DNA of 64,000 bases from Lethocerus indicus (taxonomy: Eukaryota; Arthropoda; Insecta; Hemiptera; Belostomatidae), in assembly GCA_019843655.1 (NCBI GenBank), contig JACDQD010000103.1, forward strand, positions 13,019,501 through 13,083,500, read 5' to 3'. The notes under the pieces were generated by a model. It did not search any database and had not been told where the DNA came from. It saw only the letters and a program-made list of their open reading frames with translations. A program made the translations under genes and the position numbers. Below are positions 54,202-64,000 of the stretch, in pieces; position 1 is the first letter of the stretch; every line of letters starts with the position of its first letter.

Positions 54202-54793
54202 TATATGACCTATCCTCAGATCAATCCGTATCGCCATTCCATCTCTAACAGATTGTATACATATATGTACAACTGTTGGATATTTAAGATATATAGACGA
54301 TAATACTATTAATTTATTTGTTCGTTCAAATGATAGATCGGTCATTAAACGTATATTGCTCCTTCAATATTTTTATTTTTTGGAAAAGCTGCTGTTGAAG
54401 ATATGCTATATTAGTTCGATTCATATAACTAGCATCAGTTTTGAAATTGCAACTGTGAATATTTGCGGTCATCGTAGTGCGACGCGCGGGGAATCCAGAA
54501 AAATTAACGTGTCAGTTCTTTTTTTTATTAACCCGTCTCTAATCTGCCCGAAGACGACGTACACCGCTCTTTCTTAATCTGCCGACGACCGGAGAATGAA
54601 TAATGGCGGTACGTAGTTTTGAATAGGTGTTTCGTGACCGGGCGGGCTGCGTACATTAGGCGGGGCCGCGTCTCTCGAACAGTACAATTGAAACGGTGAT
54701 GAGCATTAAGACAAGAGTCGTGGTGAATCCTTTACTTTCGTCCTTTTAATTTCGATCCCCATTCAATTGACCGAGGAAGAACCCGCCTTTACA

Positions 54794-54821
54794 AAAATGT
54801 AAGGACCAAAATGTAAGGACC
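54794..54821 (+). repeat. 14-bp tandem duplication
   Basis: The unit aaaatgtaaggacc occurs twice back to back with no mismatch, which suggests a recent slippage or break-repair event. Confidence 0.9.
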
Positions 54822-55070
54822 GTTAAAATGAATGTATCATTCCTCTATTTAGGTACAGACAATGGAGAAACAAATGAAGGAAATCATACTTCTGTTAATT
54901 ATACTAATTCTCCCAAAAATTGTCTTTAAAATAAAATTAGCGGTAATTTTGAAATTACTTTTCTTGCCAGAGAAACTCAGAAAATGTTGTATATTAACCT
55001 GGCCAGTGCATATACAAGGTGTATTTATAGCACTTATCTATTTGTAACAGCTCAGACCAATCGTCGAAAA

Positions 55071-55074
<4 letters not shown>

Positions 55075-55146
<72 letters not shown>
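55075..55146 (+). repeat. (GA)n microsatellite, 72 bp
   Basis: A pure GA dinucleotide tract of 36 units. The dinucleotide run also keeps chance reading frames open on both strands, and these are not genes. Confidence 0.98.
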
Positions 55147-55150
<4 letters not shown>

Positions 55151-55822
55151 TCCCATCGAATCGGGCCCTAATTCACGACGCCTGCATAATGCGAGATGAC
55201 GACGGCCTATTCCCGAGTTCAGCGAACGGCCGAGGGAAAAGAAGCAAAACGACAACAACAAGAGCATGACCGCGGGTCGAATCCCGGATATTTTGAGCTA
55301 AATAAGGCTCTCGTGGTTTTTTTCCGGATTAAAGGTCCCGAGGGATAAAGAGAAAGGGCGTACAAATTGTTTCCTAGCCCCTGGACGTAATTACAGCCTA
55401 ACGCGCCCCCCTCGAACCTCGTAAACAATAGCAGATTAAGAGGACAGATTCGTCAACAAATTATATACCTGGAAAGGCCAGGCGTCAGTCGATGGCGATT
55501 TCTAAAATCCGTCGATATTTAATTAAAAAGGAAAATTTATTAGTCTAAAATATATTGAACGTTTTGGCCGAAATAAAACAGGTGTTAAAATTATATGATG
55601 CAGACGTACCAGATAATTTTGCACATTCGAGAAAAATATTTATCCCATGTCTGGTACATGATAAATAAATCATACTCGCTGTTATATAAATCACGGAAGG
55701 TATTATCCCAAAAAAATAATATGTTCAGTCTCCCTAATCCGAACATAAGTTTAAATTGATTATGAGTATAGTTTATATAACTTAATAAAAAAAAAATTAA
55801 TATATTACATAACAAAGACTAT

Positions 55823-56093
55823 TTTAGAATGCCTGTTTTCTGGTTTGCGTATATTTCTGTCTCCTCTCACTGGTTTGTTCTGTTTTGTTCCTAGACCGGT
55901 TTCGGCTGCTCGCCATCTTCAGTAGCGGTGTTAGTCGGTTTGGCACTTTGGATGTTTTTTGAGCATCCTCACTGCACTGTCACTTGTACTGTGGACCACA
56001 AAAATACTCATAAACTAAATCTAATACTTATGTTACTGTGGTATTTTACGTGAGCTAGGTAAAACTAGCAGACTATATGTTGTTTAGTATTAC
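55823..56093 (+). mobile_element. Foldback left arm with a shared non-inverted tail
   Basis: It starts tttagaatgcctgttttctgg and carries a left arm up to cacttgtactgt. A tail follows that is not the usual inverted arm: ggaccacaaaaatactcata through actagcagactatatgttg to gtttagtattac. The first part of the tail resembles the family's outer end (gaccacaaaacaggtattc). The rest occurs only here and in the copy at 62,047. No clear flanking duplication. Confidence 0.75.
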
Positions 56094-56202
56094 AGTTATG
56101 TGAGTGTTTAGTATGACTATCAGTTTATAGCCCCATAATTTTGCTCTCATTCGGTTTCTATAATTTTATTATGGGCACTACGTTTAAAACATAAAATTGG
56201 AA

Positions 56203-56263
<61 letters not shown>

Positions 56264-59200
56264 CGTTTCAACGCAAGAATGCGCCCCCTCGCTCTTTGAG
56301 ATTTTCCGCGATCAGGAGCGTAGTACACCGGAGCAAGTCACCTTTCTTTCTGCCCCCCCCCCTTTGAAAGGTTGAAACAAGAAATATTACAGATCTAACA
56401 CTGAAATAATTGAGTCGATCATTTCAATTGAGACCTAAAATTCAAAATGCGAGCTTAAAATTATTTGTTATACATTTCAATTTGCTTGGGAAGCACTAAC
56501 TCTCCCTCATTATACAGCCTTATTATTTAAGATTTGAATATTCATACATCGCAACGATGTTCAAGGTCTAAAATGCAGTAATTGAATATGCAATCGGCAG
56601 TATACATCAATTGCAGCATGTTTTAATAAATATTTTATAAAAAGTATTCATTCAGTGGTATTTAGTATACTTTACCGGTATAAGGTCTGACCAATCAGTA
56701 ATGATGCATTAAATCATTGATTTTTTCGAACCGTCCATTGACGTATCGCTCAGTGAAAGCTCTTGATGACGTATAGGGAATACCAAAGTAGCCTGTGATT
56801 CTATCTAATTTTCCTTTAATTGGGAAAATTGAATATATTACGAGAGGAGCCCACATTACTTCAGTTATTAAAATAATCTAATGCACGATTGTATCATGGA
56901 ATTATCTATTTAAACCAAAGTTTTTGTGTTAATATTAAATACTGTGCATTTATTTTGATGAGACATCGGTATACAACAATGAGTAGGCTTGTATACCGCG
57001 CTGCTGCGACTCTGTAATATTTATTACATATCAACCGAGCGCGGCTCACACTAATGAGCGTAATTTATAACTTTCGAGCCATCATATCCACAGGAGAGTT
57101 GTTCAGTACAATAATTGGGACCTTTCGGATAATTGTATCTCCCCGTTCCATCTCTTATCGGTCAATTAGCATCGGCTTTCGCCCAATCGGCGGGTCCGAT
57201 CTATCCCACTTAGGAAGTTGTTTTTCAAAACGACGAAAGAGGCGGCATTAATTCACACCGTTTTTCGTCCGGGCGCCAATCGGAAAGGGATAATACTCGG
57301 GCTAAAGTGGGACCAATGTTCTTTAATAGCCTGTAAATCAGCCTCGGGTGCCCCTGCGGGCGAGGCGGCGGGGAGGGGGGTGAGGGTTTCGCCGGCCGAT
57401 CTCGTTTCGAAATCAAGATAAAGTATATGATTAATGGGTGGGCGGCCGACGGCCATTATAGCGGATTCCGTTTGTCCGAGGATATATAACGTCGTCTCGA
57501 TTGTATAAAAACGGCTTCGGACGGGCCTGTCCGTCTTGAAATGTGCTCTGAGAGCGGGATGAGGTCTCAGCCCCGCGGAGGGAGAGAGAGAGAGCGATGG
57601 TAAGGGAAAAAAAACTTGAGCCGACGTCCATTTTAAAGTCAGTATTATAGGATTAATGAGCCCATTTAAGTCTCATTCCGGTAACCTGGAACGCCGGGTT
57701 GTTCCGAAAAATCCGTTATTTAATATTTCCCGAGCGGTAACGATGTCAATCCAAACTGTACAAGTCCCCTGTACGTTACGAGCTTTAACCCTTAATTTAG
57801 TTCTGCCGCAATAGGCGGACCGATTATTCTCTCAAATTCCCTGGTCCACTGACAGCAGACCTGCCCGGGCATTTCTTCTAAATGATCCGTAAATCCTTAA
57901 TGCAGAGGAATCTTAGAATTGTGCGAATCTGAGATTACAAGTATGGTGCGAGGGAAACTGCATCTGAAACACAAATTTGACTTACGCCCATACATAATGT
58001 GAATAGGGCTCTGGGAAAAGGTGTAATTCGATGGAAATTTCGACGCCGCCGGCAATTGGGTCTCGGCATTCGATTGCTGGCGGCGGACTGAGTTTATTTT
58101 GAAATTTTGAACTGGGAGGAAATTGTAAATTTCGGTCGGCTCGTTGGAATTTCAATAGACCAAATAGAAGATTGGTCAATCTAATACTGCAGATCCAAAC
58201 CAATAAGGGCGCAAACAAATTAAAAATTAAGTAATTTATTCTAATAATAAATGTGTTATTATCCGTGTGCTGTGATGTTAAACGATTGTACAGATTAGAG
58301 GCACTTATGGTTTTGGATCATGGACAGTTAGTGGGTTCAGAAAACGTGGTTTATTATCCGCCGATAGTATGGGAAATGGCCATTTTTCATCTATTCTTCG
58401 GCGTATGATGCCTGTACAATGCTAGGTAAAACAGTGATAATTGTTGACAGCAGGATTTCAGATAGATAGAACCCAATAGTCAAGTTTGAAGCCGGCACTA
58501 ATTAACTGGCGATTTGTGCTTGGGCCGAAGTGTCAATAAAATCTGAGAGAGCCGTCGCCGTAAAATAAGTGTAAAATTACAACCGATGGCTTCTTAATTT
58601 TAATATATGAGCTATAATAGCAGGTTGCCGACTAACTACATATTAATGGCGGGAATTAAACGCAATACCAATTATCCGTTAATCGACATCAAGTGTGTTT
58701 TAATGCCGCCTCTTTAGTAACCTGAAACCAGTCAAATTCTGGAAAAACCTTTCGGGGGACCGTTAAATGTAACGCTCGGATTTCAATGCTACGTCGTAAA
58801 TTTTAATGGGGGGGGCCATTAACTTTTCACTCCAAGCTCGCGAATACCTTCGTGGTATTATAATTAAAAGCGCTATTCTATAATAATAATAATAACAATA
58901 ATGAGGCTATCAGCCAACTCGATGGCAACAAATCTTTTGAACTAATCAGATCGCGTGGATCAGAACCCACTGGACACTTCTTATACAGGTTTTCGAAGGG
59001 AATTAATCAGATATAATTTTATTTGAAATAACAGGATTGAAATTAAAAATTTCCTTAAAAAAACGATTTGGCATTTGTAAAAAAAACTCACAGGGAACTG
59101 CGAATAAAATGAAGAATTCCGGAATTGCGATTTATCATTTGTAATGCATTTGGTATTATCCGACTGCGTATTATGTCAAACTTGGGGCGATTAATAAATC

Positions 59201-60715
59201 AGTTATTGCACATAATAATGTTAACATGCGACGGTGGCAATATTTCACGCATAATTCGCTCGGGCCGTCCAAGCGTGTATAGTGCTGGGAATAATATGCA
59301 AATTTAAGTGCGACCGTATGAATGGGTAACGAAACCCACACTTGGAGGAGACCTTGGCTGTCTCGGTGAAGACGAGATGACTTCCCTCCAGCCACTCCTC
59401 GTCCTCCTATTCCACACCCAAGCTCTCTATACCTCATCTGTTGACATAGAACAGTCTAATGTTCAATGCTTGAAATCTTAACTTTGGACTTATTAGAACG
59501 AAATTAGCTTCTTTGCATAAAACTACATAGAACTGTGCCTGGTTTAAATTGCGAAACAGCTATTGCCACATTGTTATTTCTCTCTTGAGTCCGTAATCAT
59601 ATTATGAAAGAAAGTTTTATAATTTAAATTAATACTTTAATTACTAATAGTATCCAAAATAGTATGGTTACCCGAATAGTTGAAATACATTACATGTTGT
59701 TCAAATGTAAGATGTGTTTTCTGTCCCTCTCATAACTTGATAAAGCGGCATTATTTTTAATTAAGCCTCGCGTTAACCGCGTTCTGAAATATTTTTACAG
59801 CGGCCGGTGATTTATTCGCGAAAGTCCAATTGAGCTCTCGGAGTGAAGTTAATAGGGAAACGGAACGCCTGTAAACGGCCCGTCGTAACTAGATCCTGTA
59901 AAGTTAATCGGGCCCGGTATTATGGCGAATTAAACTTAAACCAACTGACATGGCGCTCACGCAGCGATGCTATTAATCCTGTTAAGCTGCCCCGTTTCAA
60001 CTCTCCGATTAAGCATTAATTAAGATCTAATTAAAGGACCCCGAAGAATAATGGTAGCAGCGTTTAAGGCCTAACTAACTATTCATTATTGGCCCGACTC
60101 AAACTAGTCCGTATATTTTATATTGCGCGGTGGTCTCGCCCGCTCCTCTATAGAAGGCAACCTGTGTCAGTGTAAAGAGATGTTTGATGTGTAATTTATC
60201 TCTCAACAATGTTCCGTTACAAGCCGAACTTATAAATCAAAATCGCGTTCACCAGGCGAATATGAATAAATAATAAAATGTGGAATTTACTGGAGTCAGA
60301 TATTATGACCTACATCACTGGACCAGCCGAAAATATTAAATAAAAATATTTTTTACCGTTTCTCTCAATCATGCGTCAATCATAAGTGCTCCACACACGG
60401 TGCAATAATGCCAATTTATGCCTACTAGATAAATATAGGATTTATAATTTTTTTTATAGAATTAATATTTTTCCATTACTTGCATAAAACCAACTATTAT
60501 TTATGTAATTCAAACAAAATTTCAATTTTCCAAAACGAAATAGTTTCTTACATCTGGTTATTTATACAACTTCGGTAACTATAAAAAATTATTGAAGTGT
60601 GTCAATTAGATATTTGCACGATGATAATGGGAAAAATATGTATGATAAAACTATTTTTTTTAAATTTCTATTTGAATTTTAAATGCTTATTTCTTTGGTT
60701 TTTTTGTCCGTTAAG
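56094..60715. other. Non-coding
   Basis: AT microsatellite at 56,206, CpG-rich patches at about 57,180-57,600 and 58,030-58,100, AT-rich DNA elsewhere. No exon with both convincing splice sites and codon bias. Confidence 0.6.
56206..56259. repeat. (AT)n microsatellite, 54 bp
   Basis: A pure AT alternation that starts just over 100 bp after the mobile element ending at 56,093. Confidence 0.98.
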
Positions 60716-60854
60716 GATACGGCTTCGATCGTCAATTGTTATAACATAAAAATTAATTACGAAAATCTTGCACATTCCATAGTAACAGAAGAGACGTCAA
60801 AAGGGCCACGGGCCTATACACAACCATCCACACACACTACACAAGAACATGCAG
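60716..60854 (+). CDS. Possible upstream exon with a strong donor
   Basis: Seen: a T-rich tract ending tgtccgttaag precedes 60,716. The open stretch ends GCAG and is followed by GTACGT, a good donor. The frame encodes about 46 residues beginning DTASIVNCYN and ending TTQEHA. Codon use is AT-rich, unlike the two exons at 61,844 and 62,420. It ends in phase 1, which does not match the preferred phase 0 of the exon at 61,844. Joined directly, it would force the alternative frame there (reading ERVQADNWDS, then a stop at 62,014). It could therefore belong to another transcript, be non-coding, or be chance. The strength of the donor is the main reason to list it. Confidence 0.2.
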
Positions 60855-61843
60855 GTACGTCTTTATGATTTCTTCTTCTTTTAATAAAACTAACTACCAC
60901 TGCGTTAATTGGATAGATAAATTAGATATTCGTGGGTCAAACTACAAAAAGTTTCTGTTCTATTACGGACGGATTATTTGGTACTGAAAAAATGATCGGA
61001 TGTTCTCTCATAATTCGTTAATTGCATTAACAGAAAAACATTCGCCACGTTTCCATCCCTCCTCTTTGTATATATTCGGGAAATAAAAAAATTGAATGGT
61101 ATTGAAAATTGGCCATGGTATTGAAAACGCGACAGGTTGGAATCTGTAAAACGAAAATTGTTGGTTTAATTTATTTCGAGAAAGAAAATGAATTAAATTA
61201 TCGATTCAAAAATAATATTTTTCATCTGAACATTTCCAATTGCCGCTACGATCAGATGTTTCTTCCAATGTTGCCATGACAATTCCGTGAAATATATTTG
61301 TGACAAATTATTTTTCATCGTTTATTCTATAGCGCAATGAGGCAACTGTTTGGCTGTGCCTATGTTCATTAACATAGAATTGACTGGGAATCAGTCAAAT
61401 CATTGATATAAATATACTTTTTGAATTAAATGTTAAATGTTAAACATTTTCTTCGCAAAATATATTTGAATCAATTATTTGGATGATTCCCAGTATACGC
61501 AACCAGGCCTTGTTAGGTTAGATTATATACAATATAACTAACATTGCAGCTAATAGCTTTACATATATTTCAATTCCCACTCTTCAGTTACCCTCTACGT
61601 CTCTTATGGCTTGTAGGGGAGGGATACGGGCGGTGTGGATTGATTATGAATATTCATCTAAACTAAGTGTAGAATTAGGAAACTCCTGGATGCGTTAAAT
61701 GGGATTTTACCAAAACACAACATAAACTCAATAATATAAACGAGAAATTATGAATGAAATATAGCTTTTTTTCTACCTTACTGGCATCATTCATACTTTT
61801 CTGTTCATCAATCAGAATAGTATTTATACTGAGTTCTTTTCAG

Positions 61844-62017
61844 AGCGTGTTCAGGCTGATAACTGGGACAGCCTCAGCCATTCGTGGCCTGAGCCGATCC
61901 GATGCCTCGCTCAGGGGCCACGTGTGTCGCGGCGGTTACCAGCGTGTGGAGCTAGCGGCCGCGACAAATACAGAGATCATATTCATGCCCGGCTACAACT
62001 CGCTACTTTACGCTAAG
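61844..62017 (+). CDS. Candidate internal coding exon of a small unrecognised protein
   Basis: Seen: a pyrimidine-rich tract ending ttcttttcag precedes position 61,844, and an open frame of 58 codons follows, ending AAG before GT at 62,018. About two thirds of codons end in G or C, by hand count, in contrast to the AT-rich DNA upstream. The first 34 residues hold six Arg and one acidic residue and are rich in Ser, Ala and Gly, which would suit a mitochondrial presequence, but that is inference. Residue 48 is Met (MPGYNSLLYAK), an alternative start that would give an 84-residue product with the next exon. The frame stays open upstream to an ATG at 61,754, but that part is AT-rich and reads like intron. 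The donor (AAG, then GTCTAT) is weak. Phase 0 at both ends matches the exon at 62,420. A second open frame over the same DNA has lower third-position GC and ends in a stop before the donor. No family is recognised. Confidence 0.42.
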
Positions 62018-62046
62018 GTCTATCATTCAATGCATTATTATTAATA

Positions 62047-62293
62047 CCGTAGATTTCGTGGGTTCCTGTCTCCGCTGGCTAGGCCTTTTCCTAGACCAGT
62101 TTCGGCTGCTCGCCACCTTCAGTAGAGGTGTTAGTCACTTTGGTACTTTGGATGTTTTTTGGGCATCCTCATTGCACTGTCACTTGTACTGTGGACCATA
62201 AAAATACTCATAAACTAAATCTAATACTTATGTTACTGTGGTAATTTACGTGGCTTCGTTAAAACTAGCAGACTATATGTTGTTTAGTATTAC
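62047..62293 (+). mobile_element. Foldback left arm with shared tail, inside an intron
   Basis: It begins near ataccgtagatttcg without the outer extension, carries the left arm to cacttgtactgt, and then the same tail as the copy at 55,823, ending gtttagtattac. It lies wholly within the 402-nt gap between the exons ending at 62,017 and starting at 62,420 and makes up about 60 percent of it. Without it the intron would be about 155 nt, a usual insect size. Confidence 0.75.
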
Positions 62294-62419
62294 TTAACGA
62301 ACTTTAGTTAAGAACATTTCCGCACCACCCTGTGTGCATTACTTAACTTGTGGAAATTTTATTAACATCCACTCAATATAACGATCATAATGTTGTTGTT
62401 TCTGCTTCGAATTTGCCAG

Positions 62420-62641
62420 GGGGACGACTGCAAAAAACTGGACAAGGGCAAGAAACAAGGTACAGTTTGCCAGCCGCCAGCCGTGAAGGATGCGCCGATA
62501 CCGCCCTACGATTACGGTTACTGCAAGCAGCCGCCGCCCCCGCCGCTCACGTCCTGCCCTTCGAAGCCAAAGAAGAGCCAGAAGGGGCCCTGCTGCCACA
62601 AAGGGCCCGACACCAAAAAGGGCGGCTGCAAGATTAGATGA
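62420..62641 (+). CDS. Terminal coding exon, Lys/Pro/Cys-rich small protein
   Basis: Seen: the acceptor cgaatttgccag is followed by 73 codons and TGA at 62,639. Third positions are strongly G/C (AAG, GGC, TGC, CCG), as expected of insect coding DNA. The product is low-complexity and very polar: seven Cys, about 15 Lys and 14 Pro. It starts GDDCKKLDKG, has a PPPPP run after a YDYGYC segment, then a CC pair in KGPCCHKG, and ends GGCKIR. There is no signal peptide or membrane segment in this exon. Phase 0 matches the exon ending at 62,017. A CAG followed by GTACAA sits just after the stop (62,646/62,647), so a 3' UTR intron is possible. I see no AATAAA before the next features. Other frames are open but give Arg/Ala-rich, unnatural peptides. 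Small Cys/Lys/Pro-rich proteins are common among sperm and structural proteins, but I recognise no family and assign no function. Confidence 0.6.
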   Translation, partial: GDDCKKLDKGKKQGTVCQPPAVKDAPIPPYDYGYCKQPPPPPLTSCPSKPKKSQKGPCCHKGPDTKKGGCKIR

Positions 62642-63117
62642 TTCAGGTACAATCGGCATCCTCCTGCATAATACAGGTCCTGTTGTCCTCAGTTGAACCA
62701 CCGGACACTCACTCTTGCGCAGGACGAAGTCGTCCTGGACGTATGTCTATACAGTATGATTAAGACCTGGAACATTCCAACAAAACTCATTTTACAATGC
62801 AGTCTTCAAAATCCTATACAAATTTTTACTGAGTAACCGATTAACCTTCGGTGCGTTCCAATTGGTAAAAACGTCCCACTACAAAGTGTTATATTACAAA
62901 AATTTTAATTGTAATTTAACATGTTAATGCACTTCTTGGCGTTGATTATATCATTGAAAATGTTGCAGAACAAACGCAGCGAAAGAAAACTCAGAAGAAA
63001 TGTTGCTTATTAGGGAGAACGACGGGTGGCCGGGAAATAGACTGAAGTCCTATTGAGTCAACCTTCGAGCGTGTGAGGAAGGGTTAAACAGTTTCAACTT
63101 ACATAATTGAACCGTTT
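62642..63117. other. Spacer between convergent candidate genes
   Basis: Probably 3' UTR or spacer of the plus-strand gene. A donor-like CAG, GTACAA straddles 62,646/62,647. No AATAAA on the plus strand was found here. Confidence 0.5.
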
Positions 63118-63291
63118 TTATTGTAAAGAAGAAGAAAATTCGAATATCTCACTGTAGTACTTTGGAAGCTGGAAAGTGTTGGACACGTAAACGGATCCAT
63201 GAGTAAATTTATAATGCCGCTTTATTTTCCAAGCATGATCAGTGGGGAGAAATGGACGAATTTCAAGAGGTGAATAGCTCATACTCGGCAT
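63118..63291 (-). CDS. Small minus-strand ORF with overlapping AATAAA
   Basis: Seen: reading leftward from ATG at 63,291, 57 residues run to TAA at 63,118. The frame is open further upstream to about 63,369. The peptide starts MPSMSYSPLEIRPFLPTDHA, has a middle part HYKFTHGSVYVSN and ends in SSSLQ. Amino-acid composition looks natural and codons are mixed. AATAAA overlaps the stop (63,117-63,122, minus strand), as expected near a compact 3' end. Against it: there is no clean acceptor upstream, a second open frame overlaps on the same strand, and GTAAGT occurs just past the stop (near 63,100). It would be convergent with the plus-strand gene ending at 62,641, with under 480 nt between them. 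No family is recognised. Confidence 0.3.
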   Translation of the reverse strand: MPSMSYSPLEIRPFLPTDHAWKIKRHYKFTHGSVYVSNTFQLPKYYSEIFEFSSSLQ

Positions 63292-64000
63292 TGGCTCACT
63301 TTCGAGCCTCGACGAAGAAATTGTTTGTGGCCGTGTCACTTTTTTTATCGGCCATGTTTGATACAAAGATCAAGTAAGTATATATATAGGGGGGAGGCCC
63401 CGCGGCCATGATTACGTGTGTTTCGAAGCGGGGCAAGTTTAAATTGGGCCGAGGAGAAAGATCCGACCCCACTTTGAATTTATAAAAGTGGGGACAGTTC
63501 TCGAAATCTGGTGTGGCACGATGAGAAGAAGACTGTCTAAATTGAAGTTGGTTCGAATCCCGAGCTTGAGACGCAGAAAATATTTGAATTTTCTCGAAAC
63601 TACCGAAACGACGCCGAATAAGTGGCTCTGAACACGCTCTGCTCCAATACATTGACACAACATACACACGCGACACTGAATAAACAAGAACTCGTTACAA
63701 ATAAAATGTTGAAAACAAAATTGTCTTATTTATTGTGTATGTAAATTTAAAAAGAATGATACTTTAATCTGTGATGAAACATGACCGAAATCAATTCAGG
63801 TTTTTCTATTGGAAAAGAAATGTTCTGTTTCTTACCCACAGGAAAGGTTTCGATCTATTAGTTATCTGTTAGTTCATTTATTGTTGTGATTATTTCAATA
63901 TTTAGTAGGTTGTCAATGGCATCAATTTTTCTTTCCCAGGCATTTTTATATTAGGAACAATCTGTTTTGGGGAAATATCGACCGGCACAGTCGACGTCAA
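63292..64000. other. Right edge; splice-like signals on the plus strand
   Basis: An ATG at 63,353 is followed by a CAA, GTAAGT donor (63,374/63,375), and ttctgtttcttacccacag ends at 63,841. Joined, they read only 16 codons before a stop. A B-box-like ggttcgaatccc at 63,550 has no tRNA structure around it. A minus-strand frame of over 100 codons at 63,296-63,676 lacks support. Confidence 0.4.

Larger units (their letters stand above)
54213..55822. other. Non-coding
   Basis: Contains the 14-bp tandem duplication and the GA microsatellite. A T-arm-like gggtcgaatcccgg at 55,273-55,286 has no matching A box upstream. Confidence 0.65.

Noticed and set aside
55263..55290. T-arm-like gggtcgaatcccgg
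   Set aside because: The loop is one base short and there is no tRNA body upstream.
63540..63570. tRNA B-box-like ggttcgaatccc
   Set aside because: The T-arm stem does not pair and no A box or acceptor stem is found at the right distance.
63296..63676. 126-codon minus-strand frame
   Set aside because: It overlaps the better-looking frame ending at 63,118 and carries no natural domain or splice support.
1..64000. CRISPR arrays, rRNA genes, bacterial operons, transposase or reverse transcriptase genes
   Set aside because: No direct repeats with regular spacers, no rRNA-like blocks, and no long frames with polymerase or transposase motifs on either strand.

Overview
The window looks like a non-coding stretch of an arthropod, most likely insect, nuclear genome. 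CpG is not visibly depleted, simple repeats are frequent (long GA and AT tracts), short runs of the arthropod telomere motif TTAGG occur inside the sequence, and the only convincing coding signal is short exons bounded by GT/AG. There are no operons, bacterial promoters or long open frames, and I recognise no gene by homology. The species cannot be named from sequence alone.

Layout. Positions 1 to about 60,700 read as a gene desert or a very long intron: AT-rich DNA interrupted by GC- and CpG-rich blocks of 0.3 to 1.3 kb (largest about 19,680-20,960). These blocks resemble clustered conserved non-coding DNA or regulatory DNA more than genes. Two isolated exon-like signals lie in it: a 73-nt candidate coding exon at 22,741-22,813 (+) and a candidate non-coding exon at 4,113-4,226 (-).

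The best gene evidence is at the right end. Exons at 61,844-62,017 and 62,420-62,641 (+), both phase 0, would encode the C-terminal part of a small protein: an Arg/Ser/Ala-rich segment followed by a Lys/Pro/Cys-rich tail. The intron between them holds a copy of a dispersed mobile element. A short minus-strand ORF (63,118-63,291) lies tail to tail with this gene.

The clearest repeated structure is a foldback (long inverted repeat) element family with at least eight recognisable copies plus one eroded relic: 9,210; 10,991; 31,506; 38,263; 42,181; 43,994; 53,927; 55,823; 62,047. Five copies are flanked by imperfect or perfect 11-12 bp direct duplications. These fix the ends and show that the element is asymmetric: one end carries about 40 nt that the other lacks. 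Two copies also share a non-inverted tail of about 80-100 nt.

How the parts relate: the elements are non-coding and non-autonomous, and nothing in the window encodes a transposase or reverse transcriptase. Besides the element in the terminal gene's intron, I cannot show functional links between features.
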